DNA from: Iris pallida
Lineage: Eukaryota > Streptophyta > Magnoliopsida > Asparagales > Iridaceae
Assembly (NCBI GenBank): GCA_029216955.1
Contig: JANAVB010004000.1
Location: 4,698,765 to 4,762,764 of the forward strand
Length of the DNA stretch: 64,000 bases
Direction: 5' to 3'
Part shown: one piece after another, positions 11,746 through 24,020 of the stretch
How the letters are laid out: every line of letters starts with the position of its first letter
How positions within the stretch are numbered: the first letter of the stretch is position 1
Position numbers and translations under genes: made by a program
Notes under the pieces: generated by a model
The model's input: the letters and a program-made list of their open reading frames with translations, nothing else
Told to the model about the DNA's origin: nothing
Databases searched by the model: none

Positions 11746-12381
11746 TGTAGGAACAAAATCGTAAAGCAGAATACTCTAGAGGGGGGTGAATAGAGTAGGC
11801 AGAAAATATTGCTAATTAAAAAACTAATTAGCAGTTAGATCACAGATATAACAATAATCCTAAAATAAATAACTGTAATAAAAAAGAGTGATCAGAAGGC
11901 AAACATAAACATAGAGATTTATACTGGTTTTCCTCTTGTAAGGACTGGTACAGTCGGAAGAACTATAGCTTCCAGTTGATTCCACTATTGGAAAATCTCG
12001 CAAGTTTTCAAACGAAGTCCTTGAAACTTCTACAGACGCGAGCTTTGATACGAAGAACTCGACCAACTTCAATTGTGAAGAGTGTATCTTCAATGAAGCC
12101 TCTGATTACAATCGCTCTGAAACTTCTAGACCGTACCGCACTGACAAATCGACTAGAGGATTGTAACTGGCTTGGGATTTAAAAATTGAAGCTTTTTGAA
12201 CTCTTTGGAAGAAACGTAAGTTTTAGAAGAGAAGAGATGAAAGTGAATTGGTGTGTTGAAATGATCAGAATCCTTCTCTATTTATAGTTTTTCCAAAGGC
12301 AGAACTCTGACAGAATTCGGACAGAACTCTTTGAAACCAACAGCAACTGAAGGAAGACCAAGTTCAAAATCAAACGTTCAC
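11746..12381 (-). repeat. Copia 5' LTR, inner part (continues at 23037)
   Basis: On the + strand this starts TGTAGGAACAAAATCG directly next to the primer site, so it is the inner end of the 5' LTR of the - strand Copia. It includes the GAGGGGGGTGAATAG block. The LTR is interrupted at 12381 by Gypsy-1 and resumes after the duplicated TTCAC at 23037. No coding function. Confidence 0.85.
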
Positions 12382-13019
12382 TGTCACGAACCGCACCCTA
12401 GAGTAAGGGCACGAGACGTGGGTACGTCCAGCCTACGCCGCAGTGTCGGCGGTAGAACGCTGTCCTAGGTCACAACAACTAACAATTGAAGACAATAACA
12501 GTTATACTCCCCGAATGGGGGTGACATAACAGAAATATAACTCAACCACAGCTTAGGTAGAACCGGTAAGATAGATTGATAATGAAAGATAAAATATATC
12601 CAGAACAGAGAATCACAGAGATACAATCCAGAATTCTAAGTGTCTAAAATAGTACATCCCAGAATATCTCAAAGTCTAATACAGTAATCCAGAATAGTAA
12701 AGACAGTCCTAGTCTAAGGGAGTGTCATCTACAGCTAGTGGATCCTGCTGCTGGTCCAAGTCCAGGCACTCGTCTAGTGTAGCACCGTAGTAGGTAGGGC
12801 AAAACGCCTCAGCCTCGTCCTCTGTAATATTTCAACAGGTCCAGTCAGGACAGGAGCGAGCACATTACATCTCAACAAATTAGAGCAGGTCAGGATATAT
12901 AATCATGCTAGAGAGTAAGATACAAGAAACTGAAGAATAATATGATAAACAAGAAAGACTGTAAATAAATAGCTACAGTATAATAGAGAACTGATAGTGT
13001 CTAGTGATTCAGAGCACAA

Positions 13020-13280
13020 GATGGTTATGTAAACGGCACGATGTTATACACGAGTAATCTACAGAGGTTGTACACGAGTAATCTACAAGATTGTACACAT
13101 AACCACTTCTACTCTCCCGCCCCAATCAATACACAAGGATCTGGCAAAGTTATGTTATTGTACACGAAGGTCATGTGAATACATGATTATACACGATTTC
13201 ACACGTTTCGTACACGAATGTCACAAATACAAGGAGAACACGATGTTCACGATAAAGTACACGAACACGAAATACCCGAT
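13020..13280 (+). repeat. TACACGA motif cluster in the Gypsy-1 LTR
   Basis: TACACGA or close forms such as ACACGAT and TTCACGA recur irregularly about a dozen times in 260 bp. The corresponding LTR of Gypsy-2 has TACATGA at the equivalent place (45340-45560), which differs by C to T at the CpG. Confidence 0.75.
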
Positions 13281-13544
13281 GTATCTGCTAAGGGGATAAC
13301 ATCGCCCAACAAGATCCACATAGTACTAATCCGTGTTTCCAATGTGTCAGCATCATGTAAGGTAATCTAAAGCAGGAAATATACTCCTAATGCAGGATAT
13401 GAAATGATCAGAGAATGTACTCGGCTGTAATCGGTGAATCTGAGAGAATATAGACTATCCGAGGAGTGGTGTCTGTCTCCTATAGAATAGTACAAGTCAC
13501 TATGAGTCTACAACGATATTAAGATGCAAATCAATGCATTCTAC

Positions 13545-13700
13545 ATGAATCTAGGTCAATCTAGGCCAAAGTCAACTCTCGGTCAACTCTGGAAGTCAAA
13601 CTAGGTCAACCAAGTCTAATCTAGGTCAAACTAGTCTAATCTAGGTCTAACTAGTCTAATCTAGGTCTAGCAAGTTATTCTAAGTTCTAACAAGTCTACT
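13545..13700 (+). repeat. Short tandem repeat of AGGTC / CTAGTCTAAT motifs
   Basis: Units such as AATCTAGGTCAAACTAG and AATCTAGGTCTAACTAG repeat head to tail, preceded by AGTCAACTC variants. A related but diverged array is present in the Gypsy-2 LTR at 45840-46020, so the array is a family feature of these LTRs. Confidence 0.75.
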
Positions 13701-13852
13701 CTAGGTTCCAACTAGGCATACCATGCCTAAACACACCATAATCACATAATATCATATATATACAATACATGTCATATGGTATCCCATATATCATATACAC
13801 ATCATATCACAACACCATATATATAATATATATATTAAAACTCATATACACA

Positions 13853-13869
13853 TATATAAGAAACTTGTA

Positions 13870-13911
<42 letters not shown>

Positions 13912-13923
13912 GTTTCTTATATA
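13853..13923. repeat. Perfect 16-bp inverted repeat around a 34-base T tract
   Basis: TATATAAGAAACTTGT at 13853-13868 is the exact reverse complement of 13908-13923. The loop between them is 39 bases and holds 34 consecutive T (13874-13907). This region is absent from the truncated second LTR, so the pair cannot be compared within the element. Confidence 0.9.
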
Positions 13924-16499
13924 ACAATTCTAATATATTATATACATACATAGGGAGTGAGGGGGAAGGACAGGAATACATGTGTGTGTAATATATCATA
14001 AGGGTGTGTGATGAGAGGGGCATAGACTAGAACATGTGTGTGTCAAGTGGGTACAAGAGGGTATGTGTGTGTGTGTTAGACAGTGTAGGCAGGAGGGTGT
14101 GTGAGACATGGCATGAGATAACCTGTGCAAATTGTGACATTATATGCAGCGGGTGATATGTGAGGGTCAAAACAGGCAGTCCAATAACCCCAGATTTCAA
14201 TCCATAATATCAATTTCAGATTTCACATTGAAACCCCAAACCAATACACAATTAACAGTCCAAATAATATCAGAGTTATGCAATTTGATTCTCAGGTTAT
14301 TGTGTTCTCAGGATTGATAGTTAAGGAAAGGAAAATGAAAACAGTTAAGTATTCTAGAACAGTACCCCCCCTCCATTCTCAGTTATTAGTGTATACATTC
14401 ACAGGTTTTTGAATAGGAAAGGAATGACAATTAGTTTAAGAAAAGGGAATGGAAACAATGCCAATGTAAATTCAGGTTCTAGAAGCAATATATAATATAT
14501 TACACAGAACTCATATCAGTTTTTAGAAGGATTCCAACCCAGCTAACACATTGAATCACAGGTTATCAAACAATTCGAACTCAGAAATCAAGGATCAAAG
14601 GAAATCAGTTTTCAAAGTAACAATATGGTTTAAAAACCATTCTCAGGTTGTCAAAGACTGAAATACAAACTAATTCCTAGGTTTAAAACTTAATCTCAGG
14701 TTGTACATAATAGTTATGAAGAATGACAGTATTGAAACCAATATAACCATGTACAACTCAGTTTAACAGTTTTAATTGAAACTCAAAACATCCTCTAATC
14801 AATGAATAAACAATACTATGTATGGGAATTTACTCAGGTTTAACAGTTCAAAAGAGAAGTATTCAGGTTAACACATGTAATGCAAGAGGGGAAATCAATG
14901 TCCAGATTTTAACAGAGAATCTCAGGTTGATGTGAAAACTGGGAACTAAAACTCAGTTTAATAATACACATTCTCAGGTTTTAAACAATAATTTCAGATT
15001 CTGAACCACAAACCAAATCCTATATCACTCCATACAAACCCAAATCTTGAATGAAAGTACTTAGCTAACATGTATTATGATATGTGGGTAATCATATATC
15101 AATTTAAAACATAACACAAAAGGAATTAACTGGGTTGGGAAAACTGGAATTAATAGTGTCTGACAGTGTATCAGAAATAACCCCAAATCTCATGTTCGAA
15201 TCAAATCACAATCATTAAACCTAAAACTAATATGCAACATAATGTAACAGGGATTACTCATGATATTTAGGATCTAATTAGTAAGTTAAAACACATTTAA
15301 AAGCATTAACAATCGAATTAAAACAGAAAACCCACACTGCACACTGGACGCACAGTGTACAACATATGCACACACAAATACGTGTCCGACATGACACGAG
15401 AGACCCTGAAACTCTAGGGATCCCGTGTCAGTCATGGACATGACTCCTATGTCGAGTTTCAAGCGTCGAAACCCCCTGTGTACAGAGAAAACGTGCACGA
15501 GCAGCAGGGGAGAAATTTGCCCCCGCGCGCGTGTGCACGAGCGTGTGTGCACGAGCCCGACACGACACGACACGACATTAAGAACAGGAAAAAACAACAG
15601 AAACCTATAAGCGAGGTCTAACACTAATTTTCTATTCAAACAAATACTAAAAATTCACACGAAATGCCCATTGGGGCATTTCATCAAACACCTAATATAA
15701 TACACTGATACGTGTCCACAATGGACACGAAAGGACACGAAAATTTGGGGATCCCTATTCCTATAGTTAGGCTTGGGTTAGGGCATTCCAAAAATGATTT
15801 TTAACAGAATTTATGAGCAAAGGAAAGGATTATACCTATAGGTGAACAAGCTCTCAAAAAGCCCCAATGAAATGATTCCTCAAACCACCAAAAATTCTCC
15901 AAATTGATTCCTCCCTGTAAAAACTCAATACCAACAACAAGAACAATGGATTTAGGTCCTATTGCAATTTATTTGAAGGAATTTGGAGAAGAAATGGATT
16001 TTCTAAGGATTTACAAGGATGGGGACTCACCTCTTCCAAATGGCAAAGTTTCTTAAAGAGGTAACCCTAATTTTTAGAGCATATAAATAGGGGGGGCTGA
16101 CCATAGGGGCTGGTCAGATTTTCTAGGGTTAGGGCTTGGTTCAATGGGTGAGGGCTATGGGCCATTAAGCCTATTAGTCATAAAATGACTTGTGACTTCA
16201 CAAGCCATTTCTTAATCAAACTAGCTCCTATTTTCACCAAACTAATCCCAATGAGTTAATCCTCATCAACTTAAGTCAACCTAGGTTCTCAAATCCTAAT
16301 CACTTAGTCATGACCTAGGTTAGCCACTAGATTAGTCTACAAGGTCAACATAAGTCAAAGTCTTTAAGACACCAAAAACAATTATTCTAAAAATTACTCA
16401 AAAATCACATTAATTATAAATAATAATAATAATTCAAATTAAATTCCAAAATTTTGAAAATGACCAAAATACCCTCAAGCTAGAAATGTGGTAGTGACA

Positions 16500-16520
16500 A
16501 ATCTACCCCCCTTAAAATAA
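16500..16520 (-). promoter_or_regulatory. Gypsy-1 polypurine tract
   Basis: On the - strand the bases next to the 3' LTR read AAGGGGGGTAGATTTG, a purine run that primes plus-strand cDNA synthesis in LTR retrotransposons. Its position next to the LTR edge confirms the - orientation. Confidence 0.85.
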
Positions 16521-16578
16521 TTTCGTCCTCGAAATTTAAAGGCGAAACTAACTGCTAAGAAGGATAGAAAAGTATACC

Positions 16579-19500
16579 TCAAGGTCCAAAAAGATAGGGG
16601 TATTGCTCGCGCATCTCATCCTCCCGCTCCCAGGTAGACTCTCCTGGAGAATGATGCCTCCATGCGACGCGTACCAAGGGTATCACCTGGTTCCTCAATA
16701 CCTTCTCCCGGCGATCCAAAACCTCCACAGGCTGCTCTGGATAACTGAGAGTAGGTCCAACCTCTATCTCTGAGTGATCGAGCACATAGCTAGGGTCAGC
16801 CACGTACCGTCTCAGCTGCGATAAGTGAAATATATTATGGACGCCCACTAGTGCAGGTGGCAAGTCTAGCCTGTAAGCCACGTCACCGACTCTTCCGCTG
16901 ATAACGAAAAGGCCGATGAAGCGCGGGCTAAGCTTTCCACCTCCACCAAAACGTATCGTACCATGAGTCGGAGATATCCGCAGAAAAACCATGTCTCCAA
17001 CCTAAACACAAGCAAGGTCTCAAGTTACTAAAAATCAAACACGATTAATCAAATAAAACAAAACAAAATACAACCTACTTCTAATCCTATCTCTAAATCT
17101 GTACCTCAAACTCCAACGGCCTCCGGTGGCTATCGGCCCAGTGCCGATGTCTGTCCTGCGCCACGCAAAGTCTGTTCCTGATGAGCTTCACCTCTCAGCT
17201 GTGTCAACAACCATCTCTGGTCCCAGTAAAGCTCGCTTTCCAACATCATTCCAAGACAAGGGTGTACGACACCTACGCCCGTATAGAGCCTCAAACGGTG
17301 ACATCTCAATGCTGGCCTGATAACTGTTGTTGTAAGCAAACTCTACCAAATACAGGTGATCCTCCCAGGAACCTCCAAAATCCAGGACGCACGTCCGCAG
17401 CATATCCTCAAGGGTCTGAATAGTCCTCTCTGACTGTCCGTCCGTCTGGGGTGGTATGCGGTACTAAACTTGAGCTGAGTGCCCAAGCTAGTCTGCAGAC
17501 TCCTCCAGAAATGGGAAGTAAAGCGACTATCCCGATCTGAGACTATACTGACGGAAACTCCGTGAATCCTGACTATCTGTCTCATATACAACTCCGCCAG
17601 CCTCTCTGTAGACGTACCCACCTTGAATGGCAAGAAGTGGGCCGATTTGGTCAACCTGTCAACGATGACCCAAATCGTGTCTTTCTCTCCTGGTGTACGC
17701 GGCAATCCCGATACAAAGTCCATGGTAATATGTTCCCACTTCCACTCTGGAATGGGCAACGGCTGTAATAATCCTCCGGGCCTCTGTCTCTCTGCCTTGA
17801 CCTGCTGACAGATCAAGCATCTAGCTACGAAGTGGGACACCTTCCTCTTCATCCCGTACCACCATACATGCTCTTGCAAATCCCTGTACATCTTGTTGGC
17901 ACCAGGATGTATAGAGTACTGCAATCTGTGAGCCTCCTGCATAATCTGCTCTCTGAGCTCCCCGCTGGGCACACATAACCGGGAACCGTGCCTCAGGACA
18001 CCATCCTCTGCAAGTGAGAAGTCAACATCCTCCACTCCTGCACTGATCTGCTCTCGGATACACCGCAGAGCCACATCATCGAACTGTGTCGCCTTGATCC
18101 TGTCCATCAAGTCTGACTGTATCTGAAGGCCCCATAACTCAATCTGCACCCCTGGCACAATCACCTCAATCCCAAGGCTCTCCAAGTCTGCAAGAAGATG
18201 TCGATCCATAGTCAAACACATGGCTGTCGGATACCTACTCAAGGCATCGGCAACCACGTTGGCCTTCCCCGGGTGATACTGAAGTACGATGTTAAAGTCC
18301 TTCATCAACTCAAGCCACCTGCGCTGCCTCATATTGAGCTCCTTCTGTGTAAACACATACATCAAGCTCTTGTGATCTGTGAAAATCTCCACCCTCTCGT
18401 CATACAGATAGTGCTTCCATAACTTCAAAGCAAAGATCACCGCCGCCAGCACCAGGTCATGGGTAGGGTAGTTCTTCTCATGGGGACGCAATTGCCTGGA
18501 AGCATAGGCAATCACCTTCCCATGCTGCTGCAAGACACAACCCAGCCCCTTTCCTGAAGCATCACTATAAATAGTGAATCCACCTGATCCTGAAGGCAAT
18601 GTCAGAATCGGAGCTGTCGTAAGCCGCTTCTTCAACTCATCAAAAGCTGCCTGACACTCTTCTGACCAAACATACTCAGTATCCTTCCGGGTCAACCGTG
18701 TCAACGGCTTTGCAACCCGGAAGAAATCCTGCACAAATCTTCTATAGTATCCTGCCTGCCCCAGGAAACTCCTGATCTCTGCCACTGAAGTCGGTGCTGT
18801 CCAAGCCTCAACTGCTACAATCTTTTTGGGGTCAACTGAGATACCATCTCCAGTCACCACATGCCCCAAGAAGTCCACCCGGTCCAAGAAAAACTCATAC
18901 TTGGAGAGTTTCCCATAAAGCTGCTCCCGGCTGAGAGTCTCTAGCACTATCCGTAGATGCTCCTCGTGGTCCTCCTCTATCTTGGAATATATCAATATAT
19001 CATCAATGAACACCACCACGAACTTGTCCAAGTACTGGTGGAACACCTTGTTCATTAGATTAATAAACACTGCTGGTGCATTGGTTAGCCCAAACGGTAT
19101 AACCAAAAACTCAAACTGCCCGTACCGCGTCTGAAAGCGGTCTTGGGAATATCTTCCCTCTTCACCTTCACTTGGTGATAACCCAACCTCAAATCAATCT
19201 TGGAGAAAACTCGAGCTCCGCTCAACTGATCAAACAGATCATCGATCCGTGGCAGTGGGTATCTGTTCTTGATTGTCAGGTTGTTAAGTGCCCTGTAGTC
19301 GATACACATCCGTACCGACCCATCCTTCTTGGGTACGAAGAGTACCGGTGCACCCCAAGGTAAAAAACTAGAGCGAATGGAGCCCTTGTCCTGCAGCTCA
19401 TCCACCTGCTTCTTCAGCTCCACTAACTCGCTGTTGTTCACTCGATAGACATGCTGGAAGATCGGTTCCACGCCGGGAACCAAGTCTATCGAGAACTCTA

Positions 19501-20590
19501 CATCTCTGTCCGGTGGAAGCCCTGACAACTCCTCTGGAAATACGTCCATAAACTCTGCGATCAAGGGATACGGAGCGACCTGCTCCTCGACTGATGCTCC
19601 ACAGAAGACTCCGCCGTCATGCTCTGCCTGCAATCGGGTGTACTCAAACTCTGGCTCTCCTGGTGCCCCGAACAAAACTCTACCCCCACGGCAATCAATG
19701 CGGACGTGGTGTCTACTCAGCCAGTCCATACCTAATACAATGTCGTAGTTTGGTAATGGCATGACTAGTAGACTCACCTCCAACTCTCGGCCTCCCAATA
19801 TAACACTCCGCCCTCTACAAACATCACTCACGAGGATGACCCCACCCCCGGTCGTGATCTTGCAGGTCCTAGGTAATGGTTCCGAAATCAAACTGTGTCT
19901 AATAGCATACGATACTTACACAAAGCTATGGGAAGCCCCAGAATCAAAGAGTGCAAATGCTGGAAGGGAGTCGAGAAGAACCGAACCTGCTATCAGCTCT
20001 CCGATGGCCTCGACATCCTCAGCTGCCATGGCGAAAGCTCGCCCTTGCTGTCCACCTCGTGCCTGCTGCTGGTGCTGCAGGAACCTCTGCTGCTGGGTCT
20101 GCAGAGCTGGTCCCCTCTGCTGGCCTGCTGGAGCCTTGGCTGCCCTAGCTCCACCTGGTATCGGATGCATCGACGCAACTGGACACTCTCGCATCTGATG
20201 GTCTGCTGATCCATACATCAAGCATCTACCGAGTCTCTTCCTGCACTCGTCCCACTTGTGTCCAGGCTTCTTGCAGAAAGTACAACTAACAGCCTGCTGC
20301 CTGGGTGTCTGCTTCCCTCTCTGCTGCTGGTGCTGTACCTGCTGAAAAGGTGCACGACCCTGATGCTGATACTGCTGCTGAGCTGGCCTCTGCTGCTGGA
20401 AGTGAGGCCTCTTAGCAAGCCCCTAACTACTACTGCCATCCTGGAAGTCACGACCCCTCTTCAGCTTCTGCCCTAGGTCGTCCTCCGCCGCCATAGCCCC
20501 AGAAAATATCTCAGCAAAAGTGGCATTCCGGTCGCTCTTAGTCAGCGACCGAATCTCTCTAATCAGACCTCGGTGAAACTTTCTCGCCTT
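16579..20590 (-). pseudogene. Gypsy-1 gag-pol (zinc knuckle, protease, RT, RNase H, integrase, chromodomain-like tail)
   Basis: A chromovirus polyprotein in pieces. At 20220-20290 is a CCHC knuckle (CTFCKKPGHKWDEC) and a second knuckle with one Cys changed to Tyr. The protease has LFDSGASHSFV near 19920 and [12 protein letters not shown] near 19720. RT has [10 protein letters not shown] and the catalytic FIDD at 18999-19010. RNase H follows ([22 protein letters not shown]), then integrase with an HHCC region ending [21 protein letters not shown] and [14 protein letters not shown]. The tail at 16579-16992 has GRVGDVAYRLDLP and EVLDRREKVLRN...VAWRHHSPGESTWE, a chromodomain-like ending. Frameshifts lie near 19130, 17440, 17180 and 17000, so it is inactive. 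The gag start is deleted at 20590. Confidence 0.92.
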
Positions 20591-23031
20591 GTGTGTGTGT
20601 GTGTTAGACAGTGTAGACAGGAGGGTGTGTGAGACATTGCATGAGATAAACTGTGCACATTATGACATTGTGTGCAGTGGGTGATATGTGAGGGTCAAAA
20701 TAGGCAGTCCAATAACCCCAGATTTCTGTCCTAAATATCAATTTCAGATTTCACATTGAAACCCCAAACCAATACACAATTAGCAGTCCAAATAATCTCA
20801 GATTTATGCAATTTGATTCTCAGGTTATTGTGTTCTCAGGATTGATAGTTAAGGAAAGGAAAATGAAAACAGTTAAGTATTCCAGAACAGTACCCCCCCA
20901 TTCTCAGTTATTAGTAGATACATTCACAGGTTTTTGAAAAGGAAAGGAATGACAATTAGTTTAAGAAAAGGGAATGGAAACAATGCCAATGTAAATTCAG
21001 GTTCTAGAAGCAATATACAATATATTACACAGAACTCATCTTAGTTTTTAGAAGGATTCCAACCCAGCTAACACATTGAATCACAGGTTATCAAACAATT
21101 CGAACTCAGAAATCAAGGATCAAAGGAAATCAGTTTTCAAAGTAATAATATGGTTTAAAAACCATTCTCAGGTTGTCAAAGACTGAAATACAAACTAATT
21201 CCTAGGTTTAAAACTTAATCTCAAGTTGTACATAACAGTTATGAAGAATGACAGTATTGAAACCAATGTAACCATGTACATCTCAGTTTAACAGTTTTAA
21301 TTGAAACTCAAAACATCCTCTAATCAATGAATAAACAATACTATGCATGGGAATTTACTCAGGTTTAACAGTTCAAAAGAGAAGTATTCAGGTTAACACA
21401 TGTAATGCAAGAGGGGAAATCAATGTCCGAATTTTAACAGAGAATCTCAGGTTGATGTGAAAACTGGGAACTAAAACTCAGTTTAATAATACACATTCTC
21501 AGGTTTTAAATAATAATTTCATATTCTGAACCACAAACCAAATCCCATATCACACCATACAAACCCAAATCTTGAATGAAAGTACTTAGCTAACATGTAT
21601 TATGATATGTGGGTAACCATATATCAATTTAAAACATAACACAAAGGGAATTAACTGGGTTGGGAAAACTGGAATTAATAGTGTCTGACAGTGTATCAGA
21701 AATAAACCCAAATCTCATGTTCGAATCAAATCACAATCATTAAACCTAAAACTAATATGCAACATAATGTAACAGGGATTACTCATGATATTTAGGATCT
21801 AATTAGTAAGTTAAAACACATTTAAAAGCATTAGCAATCAAATTAAAACAGAAAACCCACACTGCACACTGGACGCACAGTGTACAACATATGCACACAC
21901 AAATACGTGTCCGACACGACACGATAGTCCCTGAAACTCTAGGGATCTCGTGTCAATCATGGACACGACTCCTATGTCGAGTTTCAAGCGTCGAAACCAC
22001 CTGTGCACAGAGAAAACGTGCACGTGCAGCAGGGAAGAAATCTGCCCGCGCGCGCGTGTGCACGACAGTGTGTGCACGAGCCCGACACGACATGACACGA
22101 CACGACACTAAGAATAGGAAAAAACACCAGAAACCTATAAGCGAGGTCTAACACTAATTTTCTATTCAAATAAATACTAAAAAATCACAAGAAATGCCTA
22201 TTGGGGCATTTCATCAAACTCCTAATATAATACACTGATACGTGTCCAGAATGGACACGAAAAGACACGAAAATTTGGGGATCCCTATTCCTATAGTTAG
22301 GCTAGGGTTAGGGCTTTCCTAAAATGATTTTTAATAGAATTTATGAGCAAAGGAAACGATTATACCTATAGGTGAACAAGCTCTCAAAAAGCCCCAATGA
22401 AATGATTCCTTAAACCACCAAAAATTCTCCAAATTGATTCCTTCCTGTAAAAACTCAATACCAATAGCAAGAACAATGGATTTAGGTCCTATTGCAATTT
22501 ATTTGAAGGAATTTGGAGAAGAAATGGATTTTCTAAGGATTTACAAGGATGGGGACTCACCTCTTCCAAATGGCAAAGTTTCCTAAAGAGGCAACCCTAA
22601 TTTTTAGGGCATATAAATAGGGGGGGCTGACCATAGGGCTGGTCAGATTTTCTACGGTTAGGGCTTGGTTCAATGGGTGTGGGCTATGGGCCATTAAGCC
22701 TATTAGTCATAAAATGACTTGTGACTTCACAAGCCATTTCTTAATCAAACTAGCTCCTATTTTCACCAAACTAATCCCAATGAGTTAATCCTCATCAACT
22801 TAAGTCAACCTAGGTTCTCAAATCCTAATCACTTAGTCATGACCTAGGTTAGCCACTAGATTAGTCTACAAGGTCAACATAAGTCAAAGTCTCTAAAACA
22901 CCAAAAACAATTATTCTAAAAATCACTCAAAAATCACATTAATTATAAATAATAATAATAGTAATTCAAATTAAATTCCAAAATTTTGAAAATGACCAAA
23001 ATACCCTCAAGCTAGAAATGTGGTAGTGACA
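20591..23031 (-). repeat. Gypsy-1 5' LTR, truncated on its inner side
   Basis: This matches 14064-16499 nearly base for base and ends with the same GTGGTAGTGACA, followed by the TTCAC duplication. About 1.7 kb of the LTR, the primer site and the start of gag are missing. The junction falls in a GT repeat (TTGTGTGTGTGTGTG), which could have served as microhomology for the deletion. Confidence 0.92.
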
Positions 23032-23036
23032 TTCAC

Positions 23037-23310
23037 ATAACGTTCAACTTGGCCGAACTCTGGCCGTGCTCTGTCATGGTTTGGTCAGTTGATTTTGTGA
23101 AAAATAATTTTTGGCTTTTTGAAAATCCTTCAGAAGCTTTTTATAAAATAGATGTCTTTCAAAAACATAGGTCATTTTAGAATGATAGGTCAGTTTTGAA
23201 AAACGATTTCGGATAGCCTATTTTCCAGTACGACTTGGTGTACAATGTATTCCTAGACTCAATAAAAATAAAAATTACATTGCTTTAAGAAAATACAATC
23301 TTGCGTGGCA
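23037..23310 (-). repeat. Copia 5' LTR, outer part (right edge uncertain)
   Basis: This follows the TTCAC duplication and must be the sequence that was continuous with 12381 before Gypsy-1 inserted, so it is the rest of the Copia LTR. It is AT-rich and non-coding. Its outer end is not defined. The next recognisable sequence is RNase H of a Tat element from about 23420. Confidence 0.6.
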
Positions 23311-23399
23311 AACAGCTTCGGTCTTGAACTGAGTAGATATCCAATCTTTGATCAGTGTCCAAAACGTCGTAAGTAAATATTGGAATTAATTCGTATCGA

Positions 23400-24020
23400 G
23401 ACATAGTTTGATCAATTATTAAAATCAGGTTTGACCATGACCAATGGGCCAACGTTTCCGACAGGAGTTGCCAGAGAAGCGGCGAGACCGACGAGGGCAT
23501 CGACCTCCAAGTTTTGCAATCGAGGTACATGTTCTATAAAGAACCCTGTAAAGTTGGAAATGATATTGCTTGCCGCCTGATGGTAAGGGATCAGATCTTT
23601 ATGTCAGACCTTATATTATTCTAGAACCTGGTTGTTAATTAGCTTCGAGTCGCTGTAGGCCCCGATATAGTCAAACACCAATTATTTAGCGAGTTGGAGC
23701 CCAATAATGAGATCATTGTACTCAGCAACATTATTGATGCATGACTCCATGAGAGAATATGTATGGTGGATGACTAGGCCATCGGGAGTAACGAGAACGA
23801 CTCCGACCCCTGCGATGATCTCGCCTTTGGGTCCTTATCTTGAAGCGCCGTCGAAAAACATTCGCCAAACAGATTGTCTGTGATCGTGTTCGACTCTAGG
23901 ACTTCGTCAGGGACGCCATCGTAGAGTTTTGACGTCTCCGGTACAGGATGTGCCGTAAGAGGTCGTCCAATGCTTGACCTTTAATAGCTTTTTGTGGGAT
24001 GAACACCATGTCATAAGGTG
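23400..24020 (-). pseudogene. Tat-lineage RNase H remnant (T1 or T2)
   Basis: The - strand reads DMVFIPQKAIKGQAL at the upper end, the linker between the first RNase H and the second, archaeal-type RNase H of Tat-lineage Ty3 elements. After it come broken segments such as AGVGVVLVTPDG, NVAEYNDLIIGLQLA, AYSDSKLI and HKDLIPYHQAASNI, which match the same domain of T4B at 63770-64000. Stops and frame changes are frequent. The piece is joined directly to a gag fragment at about 24020. Whether it belongs to T2 after an internal deletion, or to T1 after loss of the T2 tail, cannot be settled. Confidence 0.75.

Larger units (their letters stand above)
7402..12381 (-). mobile_element. Ty1/Copia retrotransposon (SIRE-like), 3' end missing
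   Basis: On the - strand the order is partial 5' LTR, primer binding site, gag, protease, integrase, reverse transcriptase, which is the Copia order. The polyprotein is cut at 7402, inside RNase H, by the LTR-like block, so the rest of RNase H and the 3' LTR are absent. The 5' LTR (from 11746) is split at 12381 by insertion of Gypsy-1 and resumes at 23037. The LTR sequence GAGGGGGGTGAATAG near its inner edge and the Met-tRNA primer site fit the SIRE/Maximus group. That clade call is inference from recalled family features. Confidence 0.88.
12382..16499 (-). repeat. Gypsy-1 3' LTR (complete, about 4.1 kb)
   Basis: This runs from TGTCACGAACCGCACCC to GTGGTAGTGACA. Its inner edge borders a polypurine tract, so it is the 3' LTR of the - strand element. 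The part from about 14064 onward matches 20591-23031. It holds clusters of TACACGA-like motifs (13020-13280), a GGTCAA/CTAGTCTAAT tandem (13545-13690) and a poly-T tract within an inverted repeat (13853-13923). No ORF here looks coding. Confidence 0.93.
12382..23031 (-). mobile_element. Gypsy-1: Ty3/Gypsy chromovirus (Tekay/Del-like) with TTCAC target duplication
   Basis: A Ty3/Gypsy element on the - strand. Both outer ends read TGTCAC...GTGACA and are flanked by identical TTCAC at 12377-12381 and 23032-23036, so the insertion boundaries are firm. Inside, on the - strand, are a truncated 5' LTR (20591-23031), a truncated gag, protease, RT, RNase H, integrase with a chromodomain-like C-terminus, a polypurine tract and a full 3' LTR (12382-16499). 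The gag start, primer site and inner part of the 5' LTR are deleted at about 20590. The two LTRs differ by only a few percent by eye where they overlap, suggesting it is among the younger insertions here. Confidence 0.95.

Noticed and set aside
15286..15639. 117-codon - strand ORF, with a similar one at 21838-22098
   Set aside because: It is present in both Gypsy-1 LTRs only because the LTRs are copies; the frame is not kept between them and no domain is seen.
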